Shown: positions 49,492 to 58,592, counted from the first letter of the stretch. The stretch: 64,000 nt of DNA from Kribbella sp. CA-293567 (GCF_027627575.1 NZ_CP114065.1:6882001-6946000); one strand, 5' to 3'. Notes: generated from the sequence alone by a model not told the origin. Numbers and translations: made by a program.

Positions 49492-51536
49492 CCGCGCCGA
49501 AGAAGGGCCGCAAGCTCTGGCGTGCCGTCGTCGTGGTGAGTGTGCTCGGCGTCGCCGGACTGGTCTGGATGCAGTCCACCGCCGCCGGTACGACGGACGC
49601 GACACCGACGCCGACCCCGCAGACGACCCCAACCGCCGTCAAACCCGGCAGCACCACCCCGAAGACGACCCAGCCACCGGACTCCGCCCAGCCGACCACC
49701 CCCGGCGAGGCCAAGGACGACAAGACGATCGACCGGCTCCCCTACCCGGGCGATCCGGAGGCCGAGGCGGCGTACGTCGCCGACGAGGACCGCCGCCTGG
49801 TCGAGGTGCGCACGGTCGACTCGCTGGCCCGGTGGAGCAAGACCTCACTCAACTCGCCGTACCGGATCGCCACCGGATCGGCGTACACGCTGGTGCTGAC
49901 CCCTCGGCGCGAGGTGTACACCATCAAGGACCTGCTCGGGCTCGCCCCGCAGACCTTCATCCGGCAGCCCGACGGCGGCTACCTGCTGTCCGAGCACGTG
50001 GTGATCCAGAACGGCGCGACGCTGAACCTGGCGTCGTCCGGCGGCCTCACGCTGCGGCTGGCCAGTGACGGCAACGGCTTCGTCTCGATCGTCAACTACG
50101 GCGGCGTGCTGAACGTGCAGGGCGCGAACGGCCGGCCGGTCCGCATCTCCAGCTGGAACCGCGACAACGACGGCCCGGACACGCTCACCAACGACGGCCG
50201 GTCCTACATCCGCTCCCTCGGCGGCCAGGTCCGCTTCCGGTACGCCGAACTGTCCGATCTCGGCTTCTGGAGCGGCCGGACCGGCGGCCTGTCGCTGACC
50301 GGTACCGACCGGCCGAACAGCGGCTCGCTGGACAAGCTCGGCGAGACGATGCGGGTCGGCAAGCGCGCCACCAAGGAGCGGCAGGCGCAGAACGACGCGA
50401 AGAAGACCGAGACCAACGGGACCACCGGGCTGGCCGGGGCGGGCAAGAACAGCCTGAGCCAGGTGCTGCCGGCCGGCAAGCTGCCGCTGCCGGAGGTGGA
50501 CATCGCGGATCCGGAGTACAGCTACGTCTCCGCGCTGATCCAGAACACGACCGTCAAGCGGAACGCGTTCGGGCTGTTCGCCGCCAGCGCCAACGGGCTC
50601 GACATCCGGGAGAGCAAGTTCGACGACAGCCTGGTCGACGGCCTGGTGATGCACCGCTACGTCACCAACGCGGTGGTCGACTCCAGCACCGCCGACGGCA
50701 ACGCCGGTGACGGCTTCGTGTTGTCCAGGGCAACGACCGGCATCGTGCTGTCCGAGATCGGGGCCAGCCGCAACCACCGCAACGGGCTGACCATGTCCGG
50801 TCTGCCGCTGGCCGACGGTCCGAGCGCGACCGGTTCCAGTCTGGGCAGCTACGGCAACAACACCGTCTCCAACAGCAAACTGATCGACAACGCCCGGTAC
50901 GGCGTCGAGGTGATCGGCGGCACCAACATCGGGGTCAACGCCAACGACCTGCAGGGCAACGACATGGGCGTCGTGGTCCGTGGTGGCGCCGAGGACGTCT
51001 CGGTGGTCGGCAACCGGGTGACCAAGCCGATCCGGCAGGGCATCGCGATCCGCGACGGCGTCAGCAAGTCGGTGATCACCGGCAACATCGTCAGCGGCGG
51101 CAACACCTCGGTGTACGTGCGGGACTCGGCCGCGACGGTGCAGCGCAACACGCTGTCCGACGCCGACTCGCACGCGATCTCGCTGGTCGGCTCGGTGAAC
51201 GAGACGAAGGTCACCGAGAACACCATCAGCGGCCGGGGACCGAGCGCGATCGACACCAAGCGCGCGGCCGACGTCAACATGCAGCGCTGGAAGAACGACG
51301 AGGACCACTGGCACGACACCACGCCGTTCGTGGTCACGCTCAAGCGGTTCCTGCAGCCGCTGACGGCGATGTGGCTGTTGCTGGCCGCCTTGCTGATCTT
51401 CACCGCCGCCCGCGGCACCCGCCAGGCGCGGCGCGTTGCTCACCCGTACGCCGACAAGGCGCCGGTCACCGACGGCCGGACACTGTCCGCCGGCACCGTG
51501 CCCGCGTCCAACGAGAACCACTTGGGAGCCAGATGA
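49488..51536 (+). CDS. membrane-anchored right-handed beta-helix protein 1
   Basis: A 682-residue protein that starts with ATG overlapping the synthase stop by 4 bp. It has a membrane helix near 11-28, a Thr/Pro-rich linker, an N-terminal beta region (SPYRIATGSAYTLVLTPRREVYTI), then beta-helix turns from about 330 to 600 (NGLDIRESKFDDSLVDGLVM, NARYGVEVIGGTNIGVNAND, NRVTKPIRQGIAIRDGVSKS), and a second helix near 618-640 with a cytoplasmic tail. Both ends are therefore anchored, with the beta-helix outside. Such folds bind or act on polysaccharides (lyases, epimerases, export proteins); no active site can be pointed out. Confidence 0.8.
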   Translation: MTAPKKGRKLWRAVVVVSVLGVAGLVWMQSTAAGTTDATPTPTPQTTPTAVKPGSTTPKTTQPPDSAQPTTPGEAKDDKTIDRLPYPGDPEAEAAYVADEDRRLVEVRTVDSLARWSKTSLNSPYRIATGSAYTLVLTPRREVYTIKDLLGLAPQTFIRQPDGGYLLSEHVVIQNGATLNLASSGGLTLRLASDGNGFVSIVNYGGVLNVQGANGRPVRISSWNRDNDGPDTLTNDGRSYIRSLGGQVRFRYAELSDLGFWSGRTGGLSLTGTDRPNSGSLDKLGETMRVGKRATKERQAQNDAKKTETNGTTGLAGAGKNSLSQVLPAGKLPLPEVDIADPEYSYVSALIQNTTVKRNAFGLFAASANGLDIRESKFDDSLVDGLVMHRYVTNAVVDSSTADGNAGDGFVLSRATTGIVLSEIGASRNHRNGLTMSGLPLADGPSATGSSLGSYGNNTVSNSKLIDNARYGVEVIGGTNIGVNANDLQGNDMGVVVRGGAEDVSVVGNRVTKPIRQGIAIRDGVSKSVITGNIVSGGNTSVYVRDSAATVQRNTLSDADSHAISLVGSVNETKVTENTISGRGPSAIDTKRAADVNMQRWKNDEDHWHDTTPFVVTLKRFLQPLTAMWLLLAALLIFTAARGTRQARRVAHPYADKAPVTDGRTLSAGTVPASNENHLGAR

Positions 51537-52798
51537 CCCGGCTGCGCCGGCTGCTCGAACTGACCAGGCTGAACAGGCTTTCCCGGCGCGAGCTGGTCAT
51601 CGCCGGCAGCGCGGCCGGGGCGGTCCTGCTGCTCGGTGGTGGCATCGTCGCCGCCGCCTGGCCGGACGATTCGTCGGCCCCGCCGCCGGTGGCCGTGCCG
51701 TCGATCCCGGAGGTGCCACCGGAGCCCAGCATCCCGCCGATCACCGACGACCCGACCGATCCGCCCAGTACGACGGAGTCACCGACCGAGACCAAGTCGC
51801 CGGACGACTCGGAGCAAGAGGAGGGCAAGGAAGGCAAACGCAAGCCTGCCGACGCTCCGCTGATCGCCAACGCGGCGGCGGCCGGGCAAGGTCCGTTGCC
51901 GAACTCCGCAGCGGTCAGCTGCCCCGAGGCCACCGTCACGGTGACGGACACCAAGAGCCTGGAAGAGGCCCTGGCGAAGGTCGCTCCGGGCGCCAGCATC
52001 GCGCTCGAGGACGGCAAGTACCTCGGCAAGTTCGTCACCCAGGCCTCCGGTACCGCGGACCAGCCGATCTGGCTGTGCGGCGGCGCGGGCGCCGTACTGG
52101 ACGGTGACGGGATCAAGGGTGGGTACGTACTCCACCTCAACAAGGCCAAGTACTGGCGGCTGGTGGGTTTCACCGTCACGAACGGCCAGAAGGGCGTGAT
52201 GGCCGACACCACCGTCGGGTCGGTCGTGCAGGGTCTGACCGTGCACGACATCGGCGACGAGGCGATCCACCTGCGCGCGAACAGCACCGACAACGTCGTC
52301 CTCAACAACACGATCTTCAAGACCGGCCTGCGCCGGGACAAGTTCGGCGAGGGCGTCTACATCGGCTCTGCGGTCAGCAACTGGTGCACGGTGAACGACT
52401 GCCAGCCCGACCGCAGCGACCGCAACGTGGTCAAGGGCAACAAGATGTCGCAGACCACCTCCGAGGCGATCGACATCAAGGAAGGCACCACCGGCGGGCT
52501 GGTGGAGGGCAACACCTTCGACGGGTCGGCCCTGACCGGCGCGGACTCCTGGGTGGATGTCAAGGGCAACAACTGGCTGATCAAGGGCAACAGCGGGGCG
52601 AAGTCGACCCAGGACGGCTTCCAGACCCACCAGATCCTGAAGGGCTGGGGAGACAACAACGTCTTCACCGGCAACATCGCCACCGTCGACGGGCCCGGCC
52701 TGGCGATCGCCCTGCGTCAGCCCGCCGCCAACGTGGTTGCCTGCGACAACAAGTTCACCGGCGCCGGCGAGGGGCTCAGCAACATTCCCTGCCGCTGA
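51533..52798 (+). CDS. membrane-anchored right-handed beta-helix protein 2
   Basis: A 421-residue protein whose ATG overlaps the previous stop by 4 bp. A membrane helix at about 23-44 is followed by a Pro/Ser/Thr/Glu-rich linker and an exported beta-helix domain (130-421) that starts with TVTVTDTKSLEEALAKVAPGA and contains GKYLGKFVTQASGTADQPIW, DEAIHLRANSTDNVVLNNTI and SEAIDIKEGTTGGLVEGNTF. The opening part resembles the start of PL6-type chondroitinase B and alginate lyases. Two Cys pairs may form disulfides. Lyase, epimerase or binding protein cannot be decided. Confidence 0.8.
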   Translation: MTRLRRLLELTRLNRLSRRELVIAGSAAGAVLLLGGGIVAAAWPDDSSAPPPVAVPSIPEVPPEPSIPPITDDPTDPPSTTESPTETKSPDDSEQEEGKEGKRKPADAPLIANAAAAGQGPLPNSAAVSCPEATVTVTDTKSLEEALAKVAPGASIALEDGKYLGKFVTQASGTADQPIWLCGGAGAVLDGDGIKGGYVLHLNKAKYWRLVGFTVTNGQKGVMADTTVGSVVQGLTVHDIGDEAIHLRANSTDNVVLNNTIFKTGLRRDKFGEGVYIGSAVSNWCTVNDCQPDRSDRNVVKGNKMSQTTSEAIDIKEGTTGGLVEGNTFDGSALTGADSWVDVKGNNWLIKGNSGAKSTQDGFQTHQILKGWGDNNVFTGNIATVDGPGLAIALRQPAANVVACDNKFTGAGEGLSNIPCR

Positions 52799-52831
52799 TT
52801 TCTCCGACTCAAGAACCTATGGGGGGTTCCG

Positions 52832-54172
52832 ATGGCTGCCAAGCCACGCATCACCGTTCTAGGCACCGGCTACCTGGGTGCCACGCACGCGATCTGCATG
52901 GCCGTGCTCGGCTTCGAAGTACTCGGCATCGACACCGACGAGGCCAAGATCGCGGCGCTGGCGGACGGCCGGGTGCCGTTCTACGAGCCCGGCCTGCCCG
53001 AGATGCTGAGCAAAGCGCTCGACTCCGGCCGGCTGCGGTTCAGCACCGACATCGCCGAGGCGGCCGCCTTCGGTGACGTGCACTTCGTCTGCGTCGGTAC
53101 GCCGCAGGCCAAGGACTCGCCTGCCGCCGACATGACGTACGTCGACGCCGTCGTCACCGATCTGGCGCGACACCTGACCCGGCGTGCTCTGGTGGTCGGC
53201 AAGTCCACCGTCCCGGTCGGCACCGCTGCCCGGCTGACTCAGCTGCTCCAATCGACGGCACCGGCCGGCGACCAGGTCGAACTGGCCTGGAACCCGGAGT
53301 TCCTTCGCGAAGGCTTCGCCGTCGAGGACACACTGCGCCCGGACCGGCTGGTCTTCGGAGTGGCATCCGACTGGGCGGTGGAGCAGTTGCGGGCCGCATT
53401 CGAGCCGCTGCTCGAGGCCGAGGTACCGGTCGTGGTGACGGATCTGCCGACGGCCGAACTGGTCAAGGTGTCCGCGAACTCCTTCCTCGCCACGAAGATC
53501 TCGTTCATCAACGCGATGGCCGAGGTGTGCGAGACCACCGGCGCCGACGTACAGCAGTTGGCGGCCGCGCTGTCCTACGACCCACGCATCGGGGGCCGGT
53601 TCCTGCGGCCCGGACTCGGGTTCGGCGGCGGTTGCCTGCCGAAGGACATCCGGGCCTTCATCCACCGCAGCGAGGAGCTGGGGGTCGGGCAGGCCGTGTC
53701 GTTCCTGCGTGAGGTCGACGCGATCAACCAGCGCCGGCGGCAGCGGACGGTCGACCTGATCCGTTCCCAGGCGGGCGGCTCGCTGGCAGGGGTGACGGTC
53801 TGCGCGCTGGGGGCGGCGTTCAAGCCCGACTCGGACGACGTCCGCGACGCTCCGGCCCTGGACGTGGCCCGGCTGCTGCAGGCCGAGGGCGCGATCGTGC
53901 GCGTCTACGACCCGCAGGCGATGGACAACGCGCGCAAGGCCTATCCGGACCTCCACTACGCCTCGGGGGTCGCCGAGGCGGCGCAAGGAGCGCACGTGGT
54001 GGCCCTGCTGACCGAGTGGGACCAGTTCAAGGACATCGATCCGGAGTGGCTCGGCGAGATCGTGGCCGTGCGCGCGATCGTGGACGGCCGGCACGCGCTC
54101 GACCCGGTGGCCTGGCAGGCGGCGTCCTGGGACTACCGGGCGCTGGGGCGCGCTCACGACCCGGCTGCCTGA
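52832..54172 (+). CDS. ugd: UDP-glucose 6-dehydrogenase
   Basis: A 446-residue enzyme that oxidises UDP-glucose twice to UDP-glucuronate with NAD. GTGYLGATHA (NAD-binding) at about 10, VGTPQAKDS, STVPVGTAARL, WNPEFLREGFAVEDTLRPDRLVFG, and the catalytic Cys268 in GFGGGCLPKD are visible. FKPDSDDVRDAPALDVARLLQAEGA is the C-terminal nucleotide-binding region. It follows the beta-helix genes after 33 bp and probably supplies the synthase. Its stop codon lies in a 13-bp tandem repeat. Confidence 0.92.
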   Translation: MAAKPRITVLGTGYLGATHAICMAVLGFEVLGIDTDEAKIAALADGRVPFYEPGLPEMLSKALDSGRLRFSTDIAEAAAFGDVHFVCVGTPQAKDSPAADMTYVDAVVTDLARHLTRRALVVGKSTVPVGTAARLTQLLQSTAPAGDQVELAWNPEFLREGFAVEDTLRPDRLVFGVASDWAVEQLRAAFEPLLEAEVPVVVTDLPTAELVKVSANSFLATKISFINAMAEVCETTGADVQQLAAALSYDPRIGGRFLRPGLGFGGGCLPKDIRAFIHRSEELGVGQAVSFLREVDAINQRRRQRTVDLIRSQAGGSLAGVTVCALGAAFKPDSDDVRDAPALDVARLLQAEGAIVRVYDPQAMDNARKAYPDLHYASGVAEAAQGAHVVALLTEWDQFKDIDPEWLGEIVAVRAIVDGRHALDPVAWQAASWDYRALGRAHDPAA

Positions 54173-54200
54173 CTCGGCTGCCTGACCCGGCCGCCTGAAG
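54162..54200. repeat. 13-bp tandem repeat at the ugd stop codon
   Basis: Three units CGGCTGCCTGACT, CGGCTGCCTGACC and CGGCCGCCTGAAG. Each carries a TGA, the first of which is the ugd stop. Confidence 0.8.
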
Positions 54201-54222
54201 TCGATTGACGGCGCTTGGTTGA

Positions 54223-54657
54223 ATGGTGCTCATGGATTCCGGGTTGATCGTGCGCCACGGCGTCGTCATCCCGGAAACCGAGCTGTCCTGGCGGTTCTCC
54301 CGGTCGAGCGGCCCGGGCGGCCAGTCGGTGAACACCACCGACAGCCGGGTGGAGCTCAGTTTCGACGTGGCGAGCAGCACGGCGCTGAACGACGTACTGA
54401 AGGCACGGGCGCTGGAGCGACTCGGGTCGCGGCTGGTGGACGGCGTACTGACTGTGGCTGCGTCCGAGCAGCGGTCACAGTGGCGCAACCGGGAGGCGGC
54501 GCGAGCGCGGCTGGCCGCTTTGATCCGGGAGGCCATCGCAGCGCCGGCACGGCAGCGGCGGCCGACCCGGCCCAGTAAGGGCTCGGTCCGGCGGCGGCTG
54601 GACGAGAAGAAGCGCCGCGGGGACACCAAGCGCCTCCGAGGGCGGCCGACCGACTGA
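54223..54657 (+). CDS. arfB: alternative ribosome-rescue factor ArfB (peptidyl-tRNA hydrolase)
   Basis: A 144-residue protein. The GGQ catalytic motif is in SRSSGPGGQSVNTTDSRVEL, and the basic C-terminal tail (SVRRRLDEKKRRGDTKRLRG) inserts into the mRNA channel of stalled ribosomes. It frees peptides from ribosomes that have no stop codon. Start at 54223 or at the in-frame ATG three codons downstream. Confidence 0.92.
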   Translation: MVLMDSGLIVRHGVVIPETELSWRFSRSSGPGGQSVNTTDSRVELSFDVASSTALNDVLKARALERLGSRLVDGVLTVAASEQRSQWRNREAARARLAALIREAIAAPARQRRPTRPSKGSVRRRLDEKKRRGDTKRLRGRPTD

Positions 54658-54680
54658 TCTGCGGCGCCCCTTTCGGTGGT

Positions 54681-54686
54681 TAGGCT
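54681..54686 (+). promoter_or_regulatory. -10 hexamer of the three-gene membrane operon (leaderless)
   Basis: TAGGCT, then 6 nt, then the GTG at 54693. Confidence 0.45.
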
Positions 54687-54692
54687 TCGGGC

Positions 54693-55316
54693 GTGCAGGA
54701 ACCAACGGGGAGCGGTGACGGCGAGGAACTGCCGGCACTGCAGGACATGAAGGTGCGCGGCTGGCCGCTGAAGACCTGGGGTATCAGCGCGGGAGTGCTG
54801 TTGCTGGCGGTCTCGGCGGCGTTCGGCGGCCTGAAGAAGGCTGCGGACGAGACTCCGCGCGTGGCGGCCGGTACGGCGATCGACAGCGGCCGGCTCGAGG
54901 TGACGATCCAGCGGGTGGTCACGGTCAAGGACCTGAAGCCGCTGTTCACCCCGGACGACGGTGGCGCGCTGATCGCCGTGGTGACCAAGCTGAAGGTGAC
55001 CGACGACACCGGCGCTACGCCGCCCACGGACCTGATCCGGCTGATCGGCGTACCGGGGATCAAGGACGACCAACCACCGCTGGGCACCACCAACCTCCGC
55101 GACGAGACGCGCGACCCGGTGCTGACACCGGAGCAGGGCGAGGACGTCGCCTACGTCTGGAAGTTGCCCAAGGCCACTGCTCTGCCGGCCGAGGTGGAGC
55201 TCACCGTGCGGCACTACGAGCACGTCGAGTCGTCGCTGCTGGACGCCCACGAGAAGTGGAATCCGGGCGAGGTCGCGGCCGAGGGCAGCGTCAAGGTGAA
55301 GGACAACAGCAAATGA
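54693..55316 (+). CDS. single-helix membrane protein A of a three-gene operon
   Basis: A 207-residue protein beginning with GTG. A short cytoplasmic part is followed by a membrane helix (TWGISAGVLLLAVSAAFGGL, about 28-47) and an exported beta-rich domain (RLEVTIQRVVTVKDLKPLF, GALIAVVTKLKVTDDTG, VELTVRHYEHVES). This is the layout of DUF4352/immunoglobulin-like anchored proteins. No catalytic residues are seen. The next gene overlaps its stop by 4 bp. Confidence 0.75.
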   Translation: MQEPTGSGDGEELPALQDMKVRGWPLKTWGISAGVLLLAVSAAFGGLKKAADETPRVAAGTAIDSGRLEVTIQRVVTVKDLKPLFTPDDGGALIAVVTKLKVTDDTGATPPTDLIRLIGVPGIKDDQPPLGTTNLRDETRDPVLTPEQGEDVAYVWKLPKATALPAEVELTVRHYEHVESSLLDAHEKWNPGEVAAEGSVKVKDNSK

Positions 55317-55933
55317 CCGCGCCTCCTTTGGAGCAGGCCGCCTCAGCCGGGCGCGGGCGCCGGCGCAGAGTCCTGAACATCGGGCTGGTGCTGGTCGTGC
55401 TGGTGGCGATCATCGGGCTCTATCGGCTGACGCCGACGCAGAAGGACATCCAGGAGCCGGTTGCGGTGAAGGGTGTGGTCGGCAAGGCGGTCAAGACGCC
55501 GCGGTTCGAGCTGCTCGTCAGCGGTGTCCAGGTCAGCAAGAAGCTGCGGATCCCGCGGTCGGCGCCGGATCGCGACACGTTGTCCGACTTCGTCGTCGTG
55601 GAGGCTGTGGCGGTGGCCAAGCGCGAGCCGCTCTACCTGAAGAACGTGTCGATCAAGGCCGCTGACGGGACCGTCTACCTGGGCGCGAACCGGTCCGGCC
55701 TGCGCGAGGTGGACCTGACCGGGTTCCAGCTCGCGCCGGACATCCCCGCCCGGGGGTCGTTCGTGGTGGAGATGCCCGCCGATCAGCTGCCGGGGTCGGT
55801 GCTGCTGGTGATGGAGAAGCAGTTCATGAACGATCTGGAGCCGAGGGCAACCATCCCGCTCGGGGTGGAGAAGGACCAGCTGGACGGGGCGCGGAAGGAC
55901 GTGGCGATCCTGAACGCCGCGGACGCGCGATGA
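55313..55933 (+). CDS. single-helix membrane protein B of a three-gene operon
   Basis: A 206-residue protein. Cytoplasmic residues 1-20 are basic, helix RVLNIGLVLVVLVAIIGLYRL lies at 20-40, and the exported domain is beta-rich (TPRFELLVSGVQVSKKLRI, SDFVVVEAVAVAKREPLYLKNVSI, GSFVVEMPADQL). It resembles protein A in plan but not in clear sequence. It overlaps A and C by 4 bp on each side. Function unknown. Confidence 0.75.
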   Translation: MTAPPLEQAASAGRGRRRRVLNIGLVLVVLVAIIGLYRLTPTQKDIQEPVAVKGVVGKAVKTPRFELLVSGVQVSKKLRIPRSAPDRDTLSDFVVVEAVAVAKREPLYLKNVSIKAADGTVYLGANRSGLREVDLTGFQLAPDIPARGSFVVEMPADQLPGSVLLVMEKQFMNDLEPRATIPLGVEKDQLDGARKDVAILNAADAR

Positions 55934-56541
55934 GCAGCGCTCGCCGGGCCCGGCCCGGCTGGTTTCGGAAGAACGGGGTGGCGCTGCTCTCCCTGGTCGT
56001 CGCCGTGCCGCTGACCGGCTGGTGGACGACGCGGTCCGATCTCAAGTCCTGGTACGACGCCGAGCCGCGCGACGCGGTCAGAGTCGCGGCGGGCGGTACG
56101 TCGTACGCGGATGCCACCTGGTTCGCCGCGAGCGTCGAGGTCGATCCGCGGCCGACCCGGTCGACCGCCGTACCGAGTGCGCTGCCGGAGGGGACGACTC
56201 GCGTGCGGGTCTACTTCCGGCTGCAGGTGGACGATCTGAAGAAGCTCGAGTCGGTGAGCGGCTGCCGGGTGCACCTGCGGGCGCCGGACGGGCGGATCTG
56301 GGACGAGTCGAACCTGGAGAACGAGTTCCAGGACCGGCCGACCGGTTGCACGGGTGGCTACGACGACAAACCGGCCAGTTTCCGGGACCCGAAGCTCGCG
56401 CCGTACTACCTGAAGCCGACGGCCGGGAAGCCGTACGAGACAGTCGCGGTCTTCATCGTGCCGACCGCGGTGGCCTCCTCGGTGGAGCCGGTGATGACGT
56501 GGGCTACTCGGCTGCCTGAGTATCTGGCATTCCCGAGGTAG
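55930..56541 (+). CDS. single-helix membrane protein C of a three-gene operon
   Basis: A 203-residue protein with a basic start, helix NGVALLSLVVAVPLTGWWTT (15-34) and an exported domain with two cysteines (VSGCRVHLRAPDGRIWDES, RPTGCTGGYDDKPASF) likely to form a disulfide. It ends with EPVMTWATRLPEYLAFPR. No family was recognised. The gene overlaps the convergent membrane protein gene by 38 bp. Confidence 0.75.
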   Translation: MSSARRARPGWFRKNGVALLSLVVAVPLTGWWTTRSDLKSWYDAEPRDAVRVAAGGTSYADATWFAASVEVDPRPTRSTAVPSALPEGTTRVRVYFRLQVDDLKKLESVSGCRVHLRAPDGRIWDESNLENEFQDRPTGCTGGYDDKPASFRDPKLAPYYLKPTAGKPYETVAVFIVPTAVASSVEPVMTWATRLPEYLAFPR

Positions 56542-57877
56542 CGGCGGTCAAATCCGCGACGCCCTTGTCCTCCTGCGGCCCGGACGCGTGGGCGGCGTGG
56601 GTCCTGGTCTTGAGGTAGCCGGCCAGGCCGCCGATCATCCGGTCGTACGCCGCCGCCAGCAAGCTCACCTGAAGCATGATCTTCAGCCCGTCGGTGACCA
56701 GGCTGAGCGGCTCGTCCACGACCAGCCAGAACTGCAGCGAGTGCGGCCCGAGGACGTAGTACTTGAGGAAGACCCAGACCTCACTGGCCAGGAACGTGAC
56801 CACTGCCCAGGCGAGGAAATAGCCGAGCATCGGCCGCAGCCCGGAACGGACCACCAGCCGGAACGCGTCGGCGACCGGCGTCCAGCGGTCCTTCCAGTCC
56901 GACACCATCGAGTTGCCGGCCACCCGGACCAGCTTCGGCGTCTGCTGCCAGCGGTTGGTGATCCGGTCGAATCGCCAGCGCCGCTCGGGCTTGTCGGCCT
57001 TGTGCACCGCCCGGCCGTAGATCACCGCGGTCATCGTGATCCACATCAGCGGCAGCACGGCCGCGCTCCACAGGTCACCGATGCCTGCGGCAACGAACCC
57101 GGTGACGGTGTCCCAGATCTCCCGGATCTTCTCGACCCCGAGCAGGTGATCGAGCAGCCACAGGTATCCGTCCCGCACCCAGGCGGCGACCTGGCGTTCC
57201 TTCAGCCAGGCCTTGGGCGACGGGATGAACGAGGACGCCTGGTAGACGACCACGAAGATCCAGAGCGCCTCGAGATAGGTGACGAACAACCGGCGTACGG
57301 GGCCGCCGGTGTTCTTGCCCTTCCGCTTGAAGAAGAACCGCAGCACGTACGCCGTCAGCCCCAGGGCGATGAACAGCCAGGTCGACAGCGCCTGCAGCCC
57401 GGACGGCTGCGCCGCGACCGTGCCGCCGTTGAGAACGGTCGCGACAGTCTCGTTGACCTTGTGGACAGCCAGTTGGTACTCGTAGTCGAGCGCCTCGGCC
57501 TGGAGAAACTTGTAGGCCGCGTAGAAAGCGAGGAACGGCAACAACGCCGCCGCCAACGCGTCGATCGGCCGATGCTCCTTGCCCGGCTCGACACCGTCGG
57601 GCGCCAGCATCCCCTCGGCCACGGCACGGCGGTGGAAGGGCAGTTCGCTTCGCAGTACGAGGAACATGGCGACGTACATCGCCAGCGAAACCACCACCAG
57701 CAACGCCAGCACGGCGATCCCAGCCGCCTCAGCCTTCGCCCCGGCCTGCACTGCCACCCACTGCAGCCCCCGATGCACGAGCTGCGCGATCAGAAACACA
57801 GCCAGCAACCGCGGCCAGGCCTTCCCGAACAAAGCCCCCGCGCGCCCCACCGTAGTGAGCAACGTCCCCGATTCCAT
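56504..57877 (-). CDS. polytopic membrane protein of unknown function
   Basis: A 457-residue protein with about eight to ten membrane helices in several groups (WPRLLAVFLIAQLVHRGLQW, AVLALLVVVSLAMYVAMFLVL, AALLPFLAFYAAYKFL, TWLFIALGLTAYVLRFFF, LEALWIFVVVYQASSF, MLGYFLAWAVVTFLASEVWVF). The ATG at 57877 is chosen; the open frame runs further upstream without an equally good start. It has no recognised family motif. Its gene is convergent with the three-gene operon and overlaps the last member by 38 bp. Confidence 0.75.
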   Translation of the reverse strand: MESGTLLTTVGRAGALFGKAWPRLLAVFLIAQLVHRGLQWVAVQAGAKAEAAGIAVLALLVVVSLAMYVAMFLVLRSELPFHRRAVAEGMLAPDGVEPGKEHRPIDALAAALLPFLAFYAAYKFLQAEALDYEYQLAVHKVNETVATVLNGGTVAAQPSGLQALSTWLFIALGLTAYVLRFFFKRKGKNTGGPVRRLFVTYLEALWIFVVVYQASSFIPSPKAWLKERQVAAWVRDGYLWLLDHLLGVEKIREIWDTVTGFVAAGIGDLWSAAVLPLMWITMTAVIYGRAVHKADKPERRWRFDRITNRWQQTPKLVRVAGNSMVSDWKDRWTPVADAFRLVVRSGLRPMLGYFLAWAVVTFLASEVWVFLKYYVLGPHSLQFWLVVDEPLSLVTDGLKIMLQVSLLAAAYDRMIGGLAGYLKTRTHAAHASGPQEDKGVADLTAATSGMPDTQAAE

Positions 57878-57946
57878 CGCCACAACCGCGCAATCTACCG
57901 GCCCACGGGTTCCCCGCCTGGCGTTGTCGCTTGTGGACAACTTCAC

Positions 57947-58317
57947 GGCGGATTGATGCCGCAGGATGCTGTTCGCTCAAGTCTCGCCGGCTCGGGCGGT
58001 GAACGGTCCGGTTCGAACAAGACCAGGGCGTCGCTGCACCGAGCAAACCGCTTCACCCAGAGGCCACACGGTCTTGCGCCAGGCGACAGCAAGCTTGATG
58101 CCGTGCGGCGACCAGCGCAGCGCTAGCCATGCTGTGCGGCCGACCAGCGCAGTGCGCGCCGAGCGCGACACCGGTGCAGCGCTGGTGCCGGTGCAGTGCT
58201 GGTGCCGGTGCAGTGCTGGTGCCGGTGCAGCGCTGGTGCCGGTGCAGCGCGGATGCCGGTGCAGCGCAGGTGCCGGTGCAGCGCAGGTGCCGGTGCCGGT
58301 GCAGCGAGTGGCGTCGG
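57947..58317. other. intergenic region with a minisatellite
   Basis: About 370 bp without a gene. It contains a partial duplication of GCGGC(C)GACCAGCGCAG (near 58100 and 58136) and the 17-bp repeat array listed separately. It lies between a membrane protein gene and the 3' end of the MoaD-like gene. Confidence 0.6.
58181..58311. repeat. 17-bp minisatellite, about seven copies
   Basis: Units of the form GCTGGTGCCGGTGCAGT start at 58181, 58198, 58215, 58232, 58249, 58266 and 58283. The last two have GCAGGTGCC and the end drifts. The unit length is not a multiple of three, so the array is not coding. Confidence 0.85.
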
Positions 58318-58557
58318 TCAGCCGCCGGCGAAGGGCGGCAGAGCGTCGACCAAGGCCCCGTCGTTCAGGCGGGCGTCAAGCTCCACCCGCTCGCCGTCGA
58401 GCAGGAAGGTGCAGATCCCGAGGACCCGGGCCAGCTCCGGCTTGCCCTCCGAAACCGTGCTCACGAGCTCCTTGACGGAGGCAGCCTGCGCGGTCGCCGT
58501 CGACTCGCCCGCCGCGGCGCGAGCGGCGGCGAAGTACCTGATGGTCACTTCCGGCAT
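58318..58557 (-). CDS. MoaD/ThiS-family sulfur carrier protein
   Basis: A 79-residue ubiquitin-like protein starting MPEVTIRYFAAARAAAGEST and ending PPFAGG. The C-terminal GlyGly is the site for thiocarboxylation in MoaD and ThiS. It most resembles MoaD for molybdopterin synthesis (the window also encodes a molybdopterin enzyme), but ThiS or CysO-type roles cannot be excluded. No MoaE gene is near. Confidence 0.85.
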   Translation of the reverse strand: MPEVTIRYFAAARAAAGESTATAQAASVKELVSTVSEGKPELARVLGICTFLLDGERVELDARLNDGALVDALPPFAGG

Positions 58558-58592
58558 CTGGGAGGGCCTAACTAATCGGTTAAGTCTTCGGC

